Positions 49,132 through 57,664 of a stretch of 64,000 bases of DNA are shown in pieces. How positions within the stretch are numbered: position 1 is the stretch's first letter; every line of letters starts with the position of its first letter. The stretch covers positions 538,735 through 602,734 of the forward strand of contig CAKTVB010000001.1 of NCBI GenBank assembly GCA_934621295.1. The letters are read 5' to 3'. Made by a program: the position numbers and the translations under genes. Below the pieces are notes generated by a model. The model was not told the DNA's origin. It saw only the letters and a program-made list of their open reading frames with translations, and made no database searches. Source of the stretch: an uncultured Collinsella sp. (GTDB taxonomy: Bacteria; Actinomycetota; Coriobacteriia; Coriobacteriales; Coriobacteriaceae).

Positions 49132-49569
49132 ATGGCAAAAAAACGCAATGGGCGCCAGGATGCGATTCGCGACATCGTGCGCAATCGCGATGTCCGCACG
49201 CAGCGCATGCTCGTGGATGAGCTCAAGGCCGAGGGCTTCGACTGCACACAGGCGACAGTCTCGCGTGATATTGCCGAGATGGGGCTGCGAAAGCTTCCCG
49301 AGGGTGTATATGTGCTGGCAGAGGACCTTCACCTGCAGCGCATGGTTTCCGAGCTTGTGGTAGATGTTCATCGCGCGGATAACATGCTGATCGTCAAGGC
49401 GCAGCCAGGCACCGCGAACGGCATCGCTGCTGCAATCGACGCCGCCGAGCTGCCCGACGTATTGGGTTCGCTTGCCGGGAACGACACCATCTTCGTGGTT
49501 TCGCAGACGGGGGAGGACTCCCAGCGTTTGGAGGCATTGCTCAAGAAGCTGAAGTGCGCGAAGAGCTAG
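49132..49569 (+). CDS. argR: Arginine repressor ArgR
   Basis: Arginine-sensing transcriptional regulator of arginine biosynthesis and catabolism. The 145-residue product has an N-terminal winged helix with CTQATVSRDIAEMGLRKLP (about residues 38-56) holding the conserved SR motif, and a C-terminal hexamerisation/arginine-binding domain with GTANGIAAAID and LGSLAGNDTIFVV. ATG at 49132 follows GGGAGGA (49114-49120). No arginine pathway gene is adjacent. Confidence 0.93.
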   Translation: MAKKRNGRQDAIRDIVRNRDVRTQRMLVDELKAEGFDCTQATVSRDIAEMGLRKLPEGVYVLAEDLHLQRMVSELVVDVHRADNMLIVKAQPGTANGIAAAIDAAELPDVLGSLAGNDTIFVVSQTGEDSQRLEALLKKLKCAKS

Positions 49570-49594
49570 CATGCAGCGCGATACATAGAGGATG

Positions 49595-49630
49595 AATGGG
49601 GCGCCGGCGGTGAAGCCGACGCCCCATTTT
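49595..49630 (+). terminator. Terminator after argR
   Basis: AATGGGGCG pairs with CGCCCCATT across an inner GGC/GCC-containing loop, followed by TT and a short T-run. Confidence 0.75.
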
Positions 49631-49690
49631 CTTGAACGCGGACATTGTCGCTTTGGAGTTTTGCCGGCGAGTCCCAGGGTGGGCGGGGTG

Positions 49691-49719
49691 AAAAAATCCC
49701 CCGGCTGAGGCCAGGGGAT
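49691..49719 (-). terminator. Terminator of the class A PBP gene
   Basis: On the minus strand ATCCCCTGGCC and the GGCCGGGGGAT-type partner pair around a short loop, followed by TTTTTT. It is just downstream of the PBP stop. Confidence 0.8.
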
Positions 49720-49725
49720 TCAACG

Positions 49726-51942
49726 TTACCCTTGCGAAGTGTCTCCGCCCGTGCCGGGATCCGGCGTGGGCGTCGGGTCGGGGGTAGGGGTTGGCGTCGG
49801 GGTCTCGCCACCGGAGCTGCCGCCCGTGCTTCCTCCGGTGCTGCCGCCCGTGCTGCTACCACTGGTGTTGCCAGTGTTATCGCCCGTGCTGCCACCGGTA
49901 GTGCCGCCGGTGAGATCACCCTCGGTCTCGGCAGGATCTTGTTCCTGCTCCTCCTCGTCCTCTTCTTCCTCGTCCTCTTCGTCTTCCTCCTTGGCGCTGC
50001 CACCAACGAAGGTCCAGGCGGAGTTGTCCTTATAAGAAGGCGTTTGGCCCGTGGGGAAGTCCTCGCGTGCCACGCCAGCAAGAACCGTATTCATGAACTT
50101 GCGGAAGATGGGCAGGGTGATCTGCGTGTTGTGCCAGCGGGTGATGGCTGCATTGGAGTTGGAGCGTCCGGCCCAGATGGCGACAGAGTACTGCGGAGTG
50201 TAGCCGCAGAACCAGATATCGCTGGTGGTGCCTGCGTCACCGGCGGTACCGGTCTTGCCGGCGACGGGCTGGTTGACGGAGAGAGCACCGGAGCTGCCCG
50301 TACCGCCCGACTGCATGACGGTCTTGAGCACGTTGGTCACGGCTTGGGCCTCACCGGCGGTGAGCACCTGGTCGTACTTGTCCTCGTGCTTGTAGAGCGT
50401 GGCGCCTGTACGCGAGGTGATCTCGGTTACGGCGACGGCATTGCGATGCTGGCCGCCCGAGGCGAAGGTCGCGTATGCCTCTGCCATCTCGAGCGGGGTG
50501 ATGCCTTGTGCCATGGCGCCCAGGGTAAGCGAGAGGACGGCGGGGTCCATACCTGCGGCTTCGGTGTCGATGCCAAGGTCCTCGCACATGGAGATGATCT
50601 TGTCGTTGCCAATGGCAAGAGCCACCTGGGCGTAACCCGTGTTCGAAGAGACCGCCGTCGCCTGTGCAAGGGTCTTGGTGCCGTAATTGGTACCACCATA
50701 GTTTTGCACGGTGTAGCCGTCGGAGATTTTCATGGGCGAGGTGCAGTTGAGTGTGATGCTGGGGTTCATGCCGTCATGGATGGCGGCAGCCAGGGTGAAG
50801 CCCTTGAAGGTCGAGCCTACCGCGCGGCGCGAAGTGGCGTGGTTGATATGGCTGTCGTTGGCATAGTAGTCGCGGCCACCCACCATAGCGCGGATGTAGC
50901 CAGTCTGGGGCTCGATGACGACCATGCCTACGTCAAGTTCATCGGCGCCAGCGTCGACGAGCTGCTGGATGGCGGTTTCCTCCGCTGCCTTCTGGATCGT
51001 GGGGTCAATGGTGGTCTTGATGGTCAGGCCGCCCTTGAAAAGCACGTCGGTGGAGAACTGCTCCTGGAGCAGGCTGCGCACATAGTCGACAAAGTAGGGG
51101 TAGGCGATGGTGCCGGACTCGCTGATGCCCGAGACGTTGAGGTTGAGCGGCTCGGCCTTGGCGGCATCGGCCTCCTCCTGCGTGATGGTTCCCAGACGCA
51201 GCATGTTGTCGAGAACCTTGTCGCGACGGGCAAGGGCGCCCTCGGGGTTCACCGTGGGGTCAAGGTAGGAGGGCGAGTTGGGCAGGCCCACGAGCAGTGC
51301 CGCTTCGGCGAGCGAGAGCTCGTTGGCGTGCTTGGAGAAGTACATCTCGCTTGCGGCCTCGATGCCGTAGGCGCTATGCCCGTAATAAATCGTGTTGAGG
51401 TACATGGTGAGGATCTCGTCTTTAGAGAAGATCTTCTCCATCTGCAGGGCAATCCATGCCTCGCGGACCTTACGCTCGATGGTGTTGTCGAACTGCTCTT
51501 CAGACAGGATGGTGTTGCGCACCAGCTGCTGGGTGATGGTCGACGCGCCTTCGGAACGGCCGGAGAGCTGGCTCATCACGGCACGGCCGATGCCGATGAG
51601 GTCGACGCCGTTGTGCTCGTAGAAGCGTTCGTCCTCAACGTCGACTGTGCCCTTAAGCACGTACTCGCTAATCTGATCTTTGGTGACGCTGTCGCGGTTT
51701 TGCACATAGAGCATCGCGATCTGGTTGCCGTTGGCATCCAAGATCGTGGTGGGCTCAGAGGCAAGGTAGGCGTTGGCGTCGGTGTAATCCGGAAGATCGG
51801 ACAGCCAGCGCGAGATGTTGCCCGCCATGCCCACGGCAAAGGCGATGCCGCAGATCAATATGAACCCGAAGAACGAGCCCAAAATGATGGGGATGGTATG
51901 TGTCTTGGCGCGGGTGCGTGCGTGTCGCTCGCGAGGACCCAT
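49726..51942 (-). CDS. Class A penicillin-binding protein (transglycosylase/transpeptidase)
   Basis: Bifunctional peptidoglycan synthase. The 738-residue product has a basic N-terminus, one transmembrane segment (about residues 17-40), a GT51 domain with EDERFYEHNGVDLIGIGRA and GASTITQQL, and a transpeptidase domain with the catalytic SxxK (GSTFK), SSNTGYAQ (SxN) and GKTGTAGD (KTG). The C-terminus continues with a strongly acidic Glu/Asp run, then Gly-Ser-Thr repeats and a Thr-Pro-rich end, probably a wall-spanning tail. The start at plus coordinate 51942 follows AGGAGG by 6 bases. Confidence 0.93.
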   Translation of the reverse strand: MGPRERHARTRAKTHTIPIILGSFFGFILICGIAFAVGMAGNISRWLSDLPDYTDANAYLASEPTTILDANGNQIAMLYVQNRDSVTKDQISEYVLKGTVDVEDERFYEHNGVDLIGIGRAVMSQLSGRSEGASTITQQLVRNTILSEEQFDNTIERKVREAWIALQMEKIFSKDEILTMYLNTIYYGHSAYGIEAASEMYFSKHANELSLAEAALLVGLPNSPSYLDPTVNPEGALARRDKVLDNMLRLGTITQEEADAAKAEPLNLNVSGISESGTIAYPYFVDYVRSLLQEQFSTDVLFKGGLTIKTTIDPTIQKAAEETAIQQLVDAGADELDVGMVVIEPQTGYIRAMVGGRDYYANDSHINHATSRRAVGSTFKGFTLAAAIHDGMNPSITLNCTSPMKISDGYTVQNYGGTNYGTKTLAQATAVSSNTGYAQVALAIGNDKIISMCEDLGIDTEAAGMDPAVLSLTLGAMAQGITPLEMAEAYATFASGGQHRNAVAVTEITSRTGATLYKHEDKYDQVLTAGEAQAVTNVLKTVMQSGGTGSSGALSVNQPVAGKTGTAGDAGTTSDIWFCGYTPQYSVAIWAGRSNSNAAITRWHNTQITLPIFRKFMNTVLAGVAREDFPTGQTPSYKDNSAWTFVGGSAKEEDEEDEEEEDEEEQEQDPAETEGDLTGGTTGGSTGDNTGNTSGSSTGGSTGGSTGGSSGGETPTPTPTPDPTPTPDPGTGGDTSQG

Positions 51943-52130
51943 GGAGTACCTCCTGTGGATGTGACGGGGCGCGATGGCGCTCCGAGAGCATACGGTCATG
52001 CATACTCAGACACATTAGCGCAAAGCGCGCCCATCATCCTCGTGTATCCTTATTAGTGCTAAATTCCAGACCGACTGCATACCCGAACGCGCTGGCGTCG
52101 GCGTGCCTTGCAAACGATAACCAGGTGAAC

Positions 52131-54233
52131 ATGAATCGACCCTTACCAGAGCTTTTAGCCCCTGCGGGCTCTATTGATGCGCTTCTTGCGGCCGTTGCCG
52201 CGGGTGCCGATGCCGTCTACTGTGGGCTTGGTGCTTTCAATGCCCGCGCGAGCGCAAAAGACATCGAGCCCGTCGAGTTTGCGCGTGCGGTGCGCCTGGC
52301 GCATGCACACGGTGTGCGCGTGTACGTGACGTGCAACGTCTACCTGCGCGAACACGAACTTGCTCCCGCGCTGGACCTTGCGCGTGAGGCCGACGCCGCG
52401 GGCGCCGACGCCTTTATCGTGGCCGATGTTGCGCAGGTGCAGGCAATTCGACGTGCTATTCCTCACGCCGAGATCCATCTTTCCACTCAAACGGGAATCA
52501 TGTCGCCCGCGGGCATCGAATATGTGCGCGATCATTTGGGCGTCGAGCGCATCACGGTTTCGCGCGAGCTTTCCCTGCCCGAGATCGCGGGCGTATGTTC
52601 TTCCGGCGTGCCTATCGAGGTCTTTTGTCACGGCGCCATCTGCATCTGCTATTCGGGCGCGTGCGCGGCGTCTGCCTTGCGAAGAGGGCGCTCTGCCAAT
52701 CGCGGAGATTGCACGCAGCCGTGTCGTTTTGCCTTCGATTTGCAGGACGGTGAGGGAAGTTCCGTCAACGCGCAAGAGGGCGAGCGCCTGCTGTGTCCGC
52801 GCGACTACTGCTCGATCGATCATATCCAGGAGCTTGTGGAGGCAGGTGTTTCGGCTCTTAAGATCGAGGGCCGTATGAAGAATCCCGACTACGTCTTCAA
52901 CGTTGTCGGAGCCTATCGTCTCGCGCTCGATGCCGTGGGTGCAGGCTCATGGAGCAGCGAGGCTGCCGATGTATGCAAGCGTAGGCTGGGCATGTCGTTT
53001 AATCGCGGTTTTACCGACGCGTACCTGCGGGGAACCTCGGGTGCGGAGCTCATGAGTTTCGAGCGCGCATGCAATCAGGGCTTGCGCGTGGGAGAGCTGG
53101 TCGAACGACGCTACGAAGAGGTTTCCGTTCGTCTGTGCGACGCCGTGCGCGCGGGCGACATGCTTGAGATTCGCTCGACGCCCGGCCCCGACGCCCCGGC
53201 CGATGTTCCCAAACGCTGGCCGCAGGTGCCCTGTCCCGTCGATGCAGCAGCTGGCGAGGTGATCGATGTCCATTGCAAGCGTAAGGTCGAAGTGGGGAGC
53301 GTCGTCAACCGCATCAGCTCGGTCGAGGTGCTGGAGCGCACCGATGCCGCGCTTGCGCGCATGCGTGCCGAACTGGAGTCCTATCCGTCCGATTTCGCAC
53401 CGGCTCCTGCCGGCCGACGTGCTTGTGGTCCCTCGGGTCTGCCAGCTGAGCCTCAGGCCTCTGCTGTTGCAGCCGCCTGTCTTTCCGTTGTGGTCGACGC
53501 CCCTGCGCGAGCAGCGGCTTTGCTGCTGGACCCTCGGGTGGATGAGGTGGTTGTGCGCCAGATGGCGCTTGACGAGGACGCAGAAGGGTGGCAAGACCTC
53601 TTGCCGCGCCTCACCGTTATGCTCGACGAGCCGGCACGCGTATCGGACGAGGAGCGCATGCGCCACCTTTGCCACCGTGCGCGCAAGGTCATCTGCCGCA
53701 ATTATGCGCATATGCAGATGGCATCGGCGGTGGGCGCTCCCTTTGATGTGGCTGCTCCGCTTTCGGCGACCAATGGGGAGAGCGCCGCGTGGTTTGGGCG
53801 GCGGGGCGCGAGCTGCGTTTGGCTGCCCGACGAGCTCTCGCTGGACGAGATGGGTGAGGCGGCGAGCCGTGCCGCCCGCGAGGGGGTGCGCGTCGGCGCG
53901 CTTGTCCTCGGGTATCCGCAGCTGATGGTGACCGAGCATTGCCTTCTTACTGCCGAGGGGCCTTGCTCGCATTCTTGCGGCACATGCGAGCGTCGCCGGC
54001 GGGAACGCTATCTGGTGGAGGCTTCGGGTGCACGCCTGCCGGTTCGTGTGGATGCCCGTGGCCGCACGCGCGCCTTTGACGCTTGCATGCTCGATCGCAC
54101 CGAGGATGTCGATGCGCTGCTGCGCTTTGGCGCGAGCGGCTTTGCCATCGACGCCATGTTGCTTGACAAGGGCGAGCTCGAATGCGCCATCGACGCTCTC
54201 GCTACGGCGCGTGCTGCCACAGGCGAGGCGTGA
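52131..54233 (+). CDS. U32 family peptidase-like protein (RlhA/TrhP-type), second copy
   Basis: Paralogue of the gene at 23408-25924. The 700-residue product begins MNRPLPELLAPAGSIDALLAA and has AAGADAVYCGLGAFNAR, the U32 signature IEVFCHGAICICYSGAC and RSANRGDCTQPCR. A later CSHSCGTCERR and a C-terminal GASGFAIDAMLLD repeat the long form's features. About 140 residues shorter, mostly in the middle. Family knowledge points to RNA modification and not proteolysis. Divergent from the PBP gene; ATG at 52131 lies behind a CAGGTGA site. Confidence 0.88.
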   Translation: MNRPLPELLAPAGSIDALLAAVAAGADAVYCGLGAFNARASAKDIEPVEFARAVRLAHAHGVRVYVTCNVYLREHELAPALDLAREADAAGADAFIVADVAQVQAIRRAIPHAEIHLSTQTGIMSPAGIEYVRDHLGVERITVSRELSLPEIAGVCSSGVPIEVFCHGAICICYSGACAASALRRGRSANRGDCTQPCRFAFDLQDGEGSSVNAQEGERLLCPRDYCSIDHIQELVEAGVSALKIEGRMKNPDYVFNVVGAYRLALDAVGAGSWSSEAADVCKRRLGMSFNRGFTDAYLRGTSGAELMSFERACNQGLRVGELVERRYEEVSVRLCDAVRAGDMLEIRSTPGPDAPADVPKRWPQVPCPVDAAAGEVIDVHCKRKVEVGSVVNRISSVEVLERTDAALARMRAELESYPSDFAPAPAGRRACGPSGLPAEPQASAVAAACLSVVVDAPARAAALLLDPRVDEVVVRQMALDEDAEGWQDLLPRLTVMLDEPARVSDEERMRHLCHRARKVICRNYAHMQMASAVGAPFDVAAPLSATNGESAAWFGRRGASCVWLPDELSLDEMGEAASRAAREGVRVGALVLGYPQLMVTEHCLLTAEGPCSHSCGTCERRRRERYLVEASGARLPVRVDARGRTRAFDACMLDRTEDVDALLRFGASGFAIDAMLLDKGELECAIDALATARAATGEA

Positions 54234-54360
54234 AGCTTGCCCACGTCGGGCAAATGACCTCGCGCGAAACCTCAGTCTTCGCTACAATCAACGAGTTACC
54301 AACCATAATCAGCACCGCTCTATCGGGGCGAGGGCGCTATAACCGTTTAAAGGAGAAGCG

Positions 54361-55572
54361 ATGCTTCCAGTCGACGAACAGATGAAGATCATTACCTCGG
54401 GCGCCGCCCAGATCGTCCCCGAGGCAGACCTGCGCAAGAAGCTCGAGAAGGGCACGCCCCTCAACATCAAGCTCGGCGTTGACCCTACCTCCCCCGACCT
54501 GCACCTGGGCCATGCCGTTCCGCTGCGCAAGATGCGCCAGTTCCAGGATTTGGGCCACAACGTTACCCTCATCATCGGCAACGGTACCGCGCTGATCGGT
54601 GATCCTTCGGGTAAGAACTCCACGCGTCCGCAGCTGTCGCAAGAGCAGATCGAGGCCAACGCCGAGACCTACGTCTCTCAGGCTATGAAGATTCTCGATC
54701 CCGAGAAGACCACCATCGTGCACAACGGCGACTGGATTTTGTCGATGGACCTGGCCGGCCTGCTGCAGGTGTGCTCCAAGTTCACCGTCGCCCGTATTCT
54801 CGAGCGCGATGACTTCACCAAGCGTTATCAGTCCCAGACCCCCATTGCCCTGCACGAGTTCCTCTATCCCGTGATGCAGGCTTACGACTCGGTCATGATC
54901 AAGGCTGACGTCGAGATGGGCGGCACCGACCAGCTGTTCAATCTGCTTGCCGGCCGCGAGCTCATGGAGAAGATGGACATGGAGCCGCAGATCGCGCTCA
55001 CCATGCCGCTGCTTGAGGGCACCGACGGCGTGCGCAAGATGTCCAAGTCCTACGGCAACTACATTGGCCTGACCGATGAGCCCAAGGACATGTTTGGCAA
55101 GACCATGTCCATCCCCGACGAGATGATCGGCAAGTACTATCGTCTGGCCAGCTCCCTGTCTCCCGACGAGGTCGACAAGATCGACGCCGCTCTTGCCGAC
55201 GGCTCTGCCGACCCGTACGAGCTCAAGCGCGCCCTGGGCCGCGACCTGTGCGACACCTACCACGGTGCCGGTGCAGGCGACGAGGCTCAGGCCGAGTTTG
55301 ATCGCGTGTTCAAGGAGGGTCAGCTCGCCGATTTCCCCGAGAAGCATGTTGAGCTCGCTGTTAACGACGAGGGCAAAATCTACCTTGCAGGCCTGCTCAA
55401 GGACCTGGGCCTTTCCGCCAGTGCAGGTGCGGCTCGCCGCGATATCGACGGCGGTGGCGTGAAGATCAACGGCAAGGCCGTGGCGCCTAAGAGCTACAAT
55501 ATCGACCCGTCTGAGCTCAAGGTGGGCGATACCCTCTCCGTGGGCAAGCGCAAGGGCTTCAAGCTAATCTAG
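54361..55572 (+). CDS. tyrS: Tyrosine--tRNA ligase
   Basis: Charges tRNA-Tyr. The 403-residue product has the class I motifs HLGH in PTSPDLHLGHAVPL (about residues 43-56) and KMSKS in VRKMSKSYGN (about 224-233), the specificity segment MGGTDQLFN, and a C-terminal S4-like RNA-binding domain (about 340-403). The HLGH/KMSKS type with this N-terminus matches the TyrZ-like group. ATG at 54361 follows AAAGGAG. No T-box leader is visible upstream; a TACAAT at 54283-54288 may be the -10. Confidence 0.95.
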   Translation: MLPVDEQMKIITSGAAQIVPEADLRKKLEKGTPLNIKLGVDPTSPDLHLGHAVPLRKMRQFQDLGHNVTLIIGNGTALIGDPSGKNSTRPQLSQEQIEANAETYVSQAMKILDPEKTTIVHNGDWILSMDLAGLLQVCSKFTVARILERDDFTKRYQSQTPIALHEFLYPVMQAYDSVMIKADVEMGGTDQLFNLLAGRELMEKMDMEPQIALTMPLLEGTDGVRKMSKSYGNYIGLTDEPKDMFGKTMSIPDEMIGKYYRLASSLSPDEVDKIDAALADGSADPYELKRALGRDLCDTYHGAGAGDEAQAEFDRVFKEGQLADFPEKHVELAVNDEGKIYLAGLLKDLGLSASAGAARRDIDGGGVKINGKAVAPKSYNIDPSELKVGDTLSVGKRKGFKLI

Positions 55573-55609
55573 GGACAGGCTATCCTTCTGCTACTTAAGC
55601 TAAAACAGC

Positions 55610-55644
55610 GAAGCGGCGTCACATCGGTGGCGCCGCTTCTTTTT
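55610..55644 (+). terminator. Terminator after tyrS
   Basis: GAAGCGGCG (55610-55618) pairs with CGCCGCTTC (55631-55639), followed by TTTTT. Confidence 0.9.
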
Positions 55645-55678
55645 GCATTGCTTCTAGATGCTAGGTGCCGCTGCGGTG

Positions 55679-56431
55679 CTACAGGACATCAACTCCCGCG
55701 GCGGCGCAGCGCTCGAGGAAATCGGCAGGCATGTTGCCGTCGGTGACGATGACGTCGAATTGGTCGATGTCGCAGATGGCGAAGGTCGAGATTTTGCCAA
55801 GCTTGGTCGAGTCGAGCAGCAAGACCTTCTGCTCTGCCTGTTCGAGGCATGCACGCTTGAGCTCGGCCTCCTCGTCGGATCCGCAGGAGAGGCCTGCCGT
55901 CTTGCTGTATGAGGCGGCGCCGATGAAAACCTGGTCGAAGCGCAGCTTGCGAATCTCGCGGATAGCACGGCTGCCGTGCAGGCACATGTTGTAGCGGTTG
56001 AGGGTGCCACCCGGCACGATCACGTCGACGGTATTAAAATGGCCGAGCTCCATGACGTTGTAGATGCCGCAGGTAAAGACCATGAGGTGCTCATCGGGCA
56101 GTGCGGCGGCGAATTTTGCGAGCGTGCTGCCCGAATCTAAATAGATGGTGGTGTTGGGGCGCACGAGCTTTGCTGCCTTTGCTGCGATGCTCGCCTTGGC
56201 ATCGACATTTTGATTGCGGCGTACGTCAAAAAGGCCGTCGGCGCCCACGGCGAACTCGAGCGAGCGCACACCGCCGTAGACGCGTACGAGTTTATGTTCA
56301 CGGTCGAGCGCTTTGATGTCGTTTCGGATGGTCATCTCGGAGACCTCGGGAAAGGCCTCTTTAAGCTGCGCAATAGACACGCTACTCATCTTGTTGACGA
56401 GTTCTACGATGGCGCGACGGCGTTCTTCCAT
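55679..56431 (-). CDS. DeoR/GlpR family transcriptional regulator
   Basis: Sugar-catabolism repressor. The 250-residue product has an N-terminal DeoR helix-turn-helix (MEERRRAIVELVN, then SIAQLKEAFPEVSEMTIRNDIKAL, partly quoted), followed by a phosphosugar-sensing domain with YLDSGSTLAKFAAAL and FIGAASYSKTAGLSC. The ligand is typically a phosphorylated sugar. It is divergent from the aldolase-dehydrogenase operon and shares with it a 270-bp region rich in AAACTATA boxes, so it very likely controls both directions. Confidence 0.9.
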   Translation of the reverse strand: MEERRRAIVELVNKMSSVSIAQLKEAFPEVSEMTIRNDIKALDREHKLVRVYGGVRSLEFAVGADGLFDVRRNQNVDAKASIAAKAAKLVRPNTTIYLDSGSTLAKFAAALPDEHLMVFTCGIYNVMELGHFNTVDVIVPGGTLNRYNMCLHGSRAIREIRKLRFDQVFIGAASYSKTAGLSCGSDEEAELKRACLEQAEQKVLLLDSTKLGKISTFAICDIDQFDVIVTDGNMPADFLERCAAAGVDVL

Positions 56432-56450
56432 GAGGGTCTCCTGGTTTAGA

Positions 56451-56484
56451 AACTATAACGGCTGACGTTCTTTATTATAGTTTT
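56451..56484. promoter_or_regulatory. Operator pair and -10 of the DeoR-family gene
   Basis: AAACTATA (56451-56458) and TATAGTTT (56477-56484) are an inverted pair. The minus-strand -10 TATAAT (plus 56475-56480) overlaps the second box, so a bound regulator would block its own gene. Confidence 0.6.
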
Positions 56485-56578
56485 TGCAAAACAAAAGGCT
56501 GTTTTAATCGAATTCTAAAACAATATTTTGAGAAATTAACCGTTTAGCGCGTGAATTCGACCGTTTGTGGAGCCTAGT

Positions 56579-56617
56579 TTTACAGTTTCTAAAATCAAAA
56601 CTATAAATTTCTATAGT
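56579..56617 (+). promoter_or_regulatory. Promoter and operator of the aldolase operon
   Basis: TTTACA (56579-56584), a 17-bp spacer and TATAAA (56602-56607). The inverted boxes AAACTATA (56598-56605) and TATAGT (56612-56617) overlap the -10, matching the box in the divergent promoter. Confidence 0.65.
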
Positions 56618-56704
56618 CACAGGTGAGCAGAGAGGTGCTCGCGCGGTTGCATCGCAAGAGGGGGGATGCAGCCGTTCGAAACGAGGCGAAGGAGACTGAT
56701 CCGT

Positions 56705-57583
56705 ATGCTCGAGCCCATGAAGGACTTGCTGGTGGAGGCAAAGCGCGGCGGCTATGCCGTGCCCGCTCCCAACGTGTTTGACAAAGAGAGCGTCGAGGCG
56801 GCGTTTAACGCAGCCGAGGAGCTCGATTCTCCGGTGATCCTTGATGTGGGCTATGCCATGGGCATTGAAGAGACAGGCATGATCGCCAAATACTACGGCA
56901 CCGAGCATCCGCGCATCCCCTGGGCGCTCAACCTCGATCACGGTGGTCCGTTCGAGCATGTCATCTTGGCTATTCGCTCCGGCTACAGCTCCGTGATGGT
57001 CGACCGCTCAACGCTTTCGTTCGAGGACAACGTGGCTCAGGTTGCCGATGTGGTTCGCATTGCCCATGCCGTGGGCGTCTCCGTCGAGGCGGAGCTGGGC
57101 CATGTGGGCCAGGGCGTCGAGTACGAGGCTACGCGCGACGCAGGTCTCACGCATCCCGAAGAAGCTGCCGAGTTCGTGGAACGCACGGGCGTCGATTGTC
57201 TGGCTGTGGCCGTGGGCACCTCGCATGGCGTCTACAAGGGCACACCGCATCTTGAGTTCGACTTGCTGGCAACGTTGGTCAACGACCTTGAGATTCCACT
57301 CGTGCTCCACGGCGGCTCCGGCACCGGTGACGAGAATCTCCAGCGCGCCGTCAAGACGGGCATCCAGAAGGTCAACCTTTATACCGACTTGGGCGAGGCT
57401 TGGCTGCAGGCACTCAAGCGCGAGATCGCTATCCACGAGGGAACCGCCGAAGAAGTCACCGAGGACGAGTTCAAAAACGCCAAGAAGAAGATCACCCAGC
57501 TTATGGAGGATAGCTGTAAGAACGGCTACCAGAAGAAGCTCATGCACTACATGGAGCTCTTTGGTTCTGCCGGTCGCATTTAA
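56705..57583 (+). CDS. Class II fructose/tagatose-bisphosphate aldolase family protein
   Basis: Zinc-dependent aldolase fold; relatives cleave fructose- or tagatose-1,6-bisphosphate, or shorter ketose phosphates, to DHAP plus an aldehyde. The 292-residue product has NLDHGGPFEH (zinc/catalytic DH), VEAELGHVGQG (zinc glutamate region), GTSHGVYKG, LHGGSGTGDE and NLYTDLGEAW, all class II features. In the position usually DGS it reads DRS. ATG at 56705 follows AAGGAG; the in-frame ATG at 56666 has an overlapping G-run. First gene of a three-gene operon under the AAACTATA operator. Confidence 0.85.
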   Translation: MLEPMKDLLVEAKRGGYAVPAPNVFDKESVEAAFNAAEELDSPVILDVGYAMGIEETGMIAKYYGTEHPRIPWALNLDHGGPFEHVILAIRSGYSSVMVDRSTLSFEDNVAQVADVVRIAHAVGVSVEAELGHVGQGVEYEATRDAGLTHPEEAAEFVERTGVDCLAVAVGTSHGVYKGTPHLEFDLLATLVNDLEIPLVLHGGSGTGDENLQRAVKTGIQKVNLYTDLGEAWLQALKREIAIHEGTAEEVTEDEFKNAKKKITQLMEDSCKNGYQKKLMHYMELFGSAGRI

Positions 57584-57664
57584 CCACATTCTCGGAAACC
57601 TACCATCTGCCCCACACCTGCGTGCGGCGCCGACGACACCACCTTCGATAGAAAAGGGGAAACC

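Noticed and set aside
54234..54360. Possible T-box leader before tyrS
   Set aside because: No T-box consensus or specifier stem and no terminator hairpin with T-run in the 127-bp gap.
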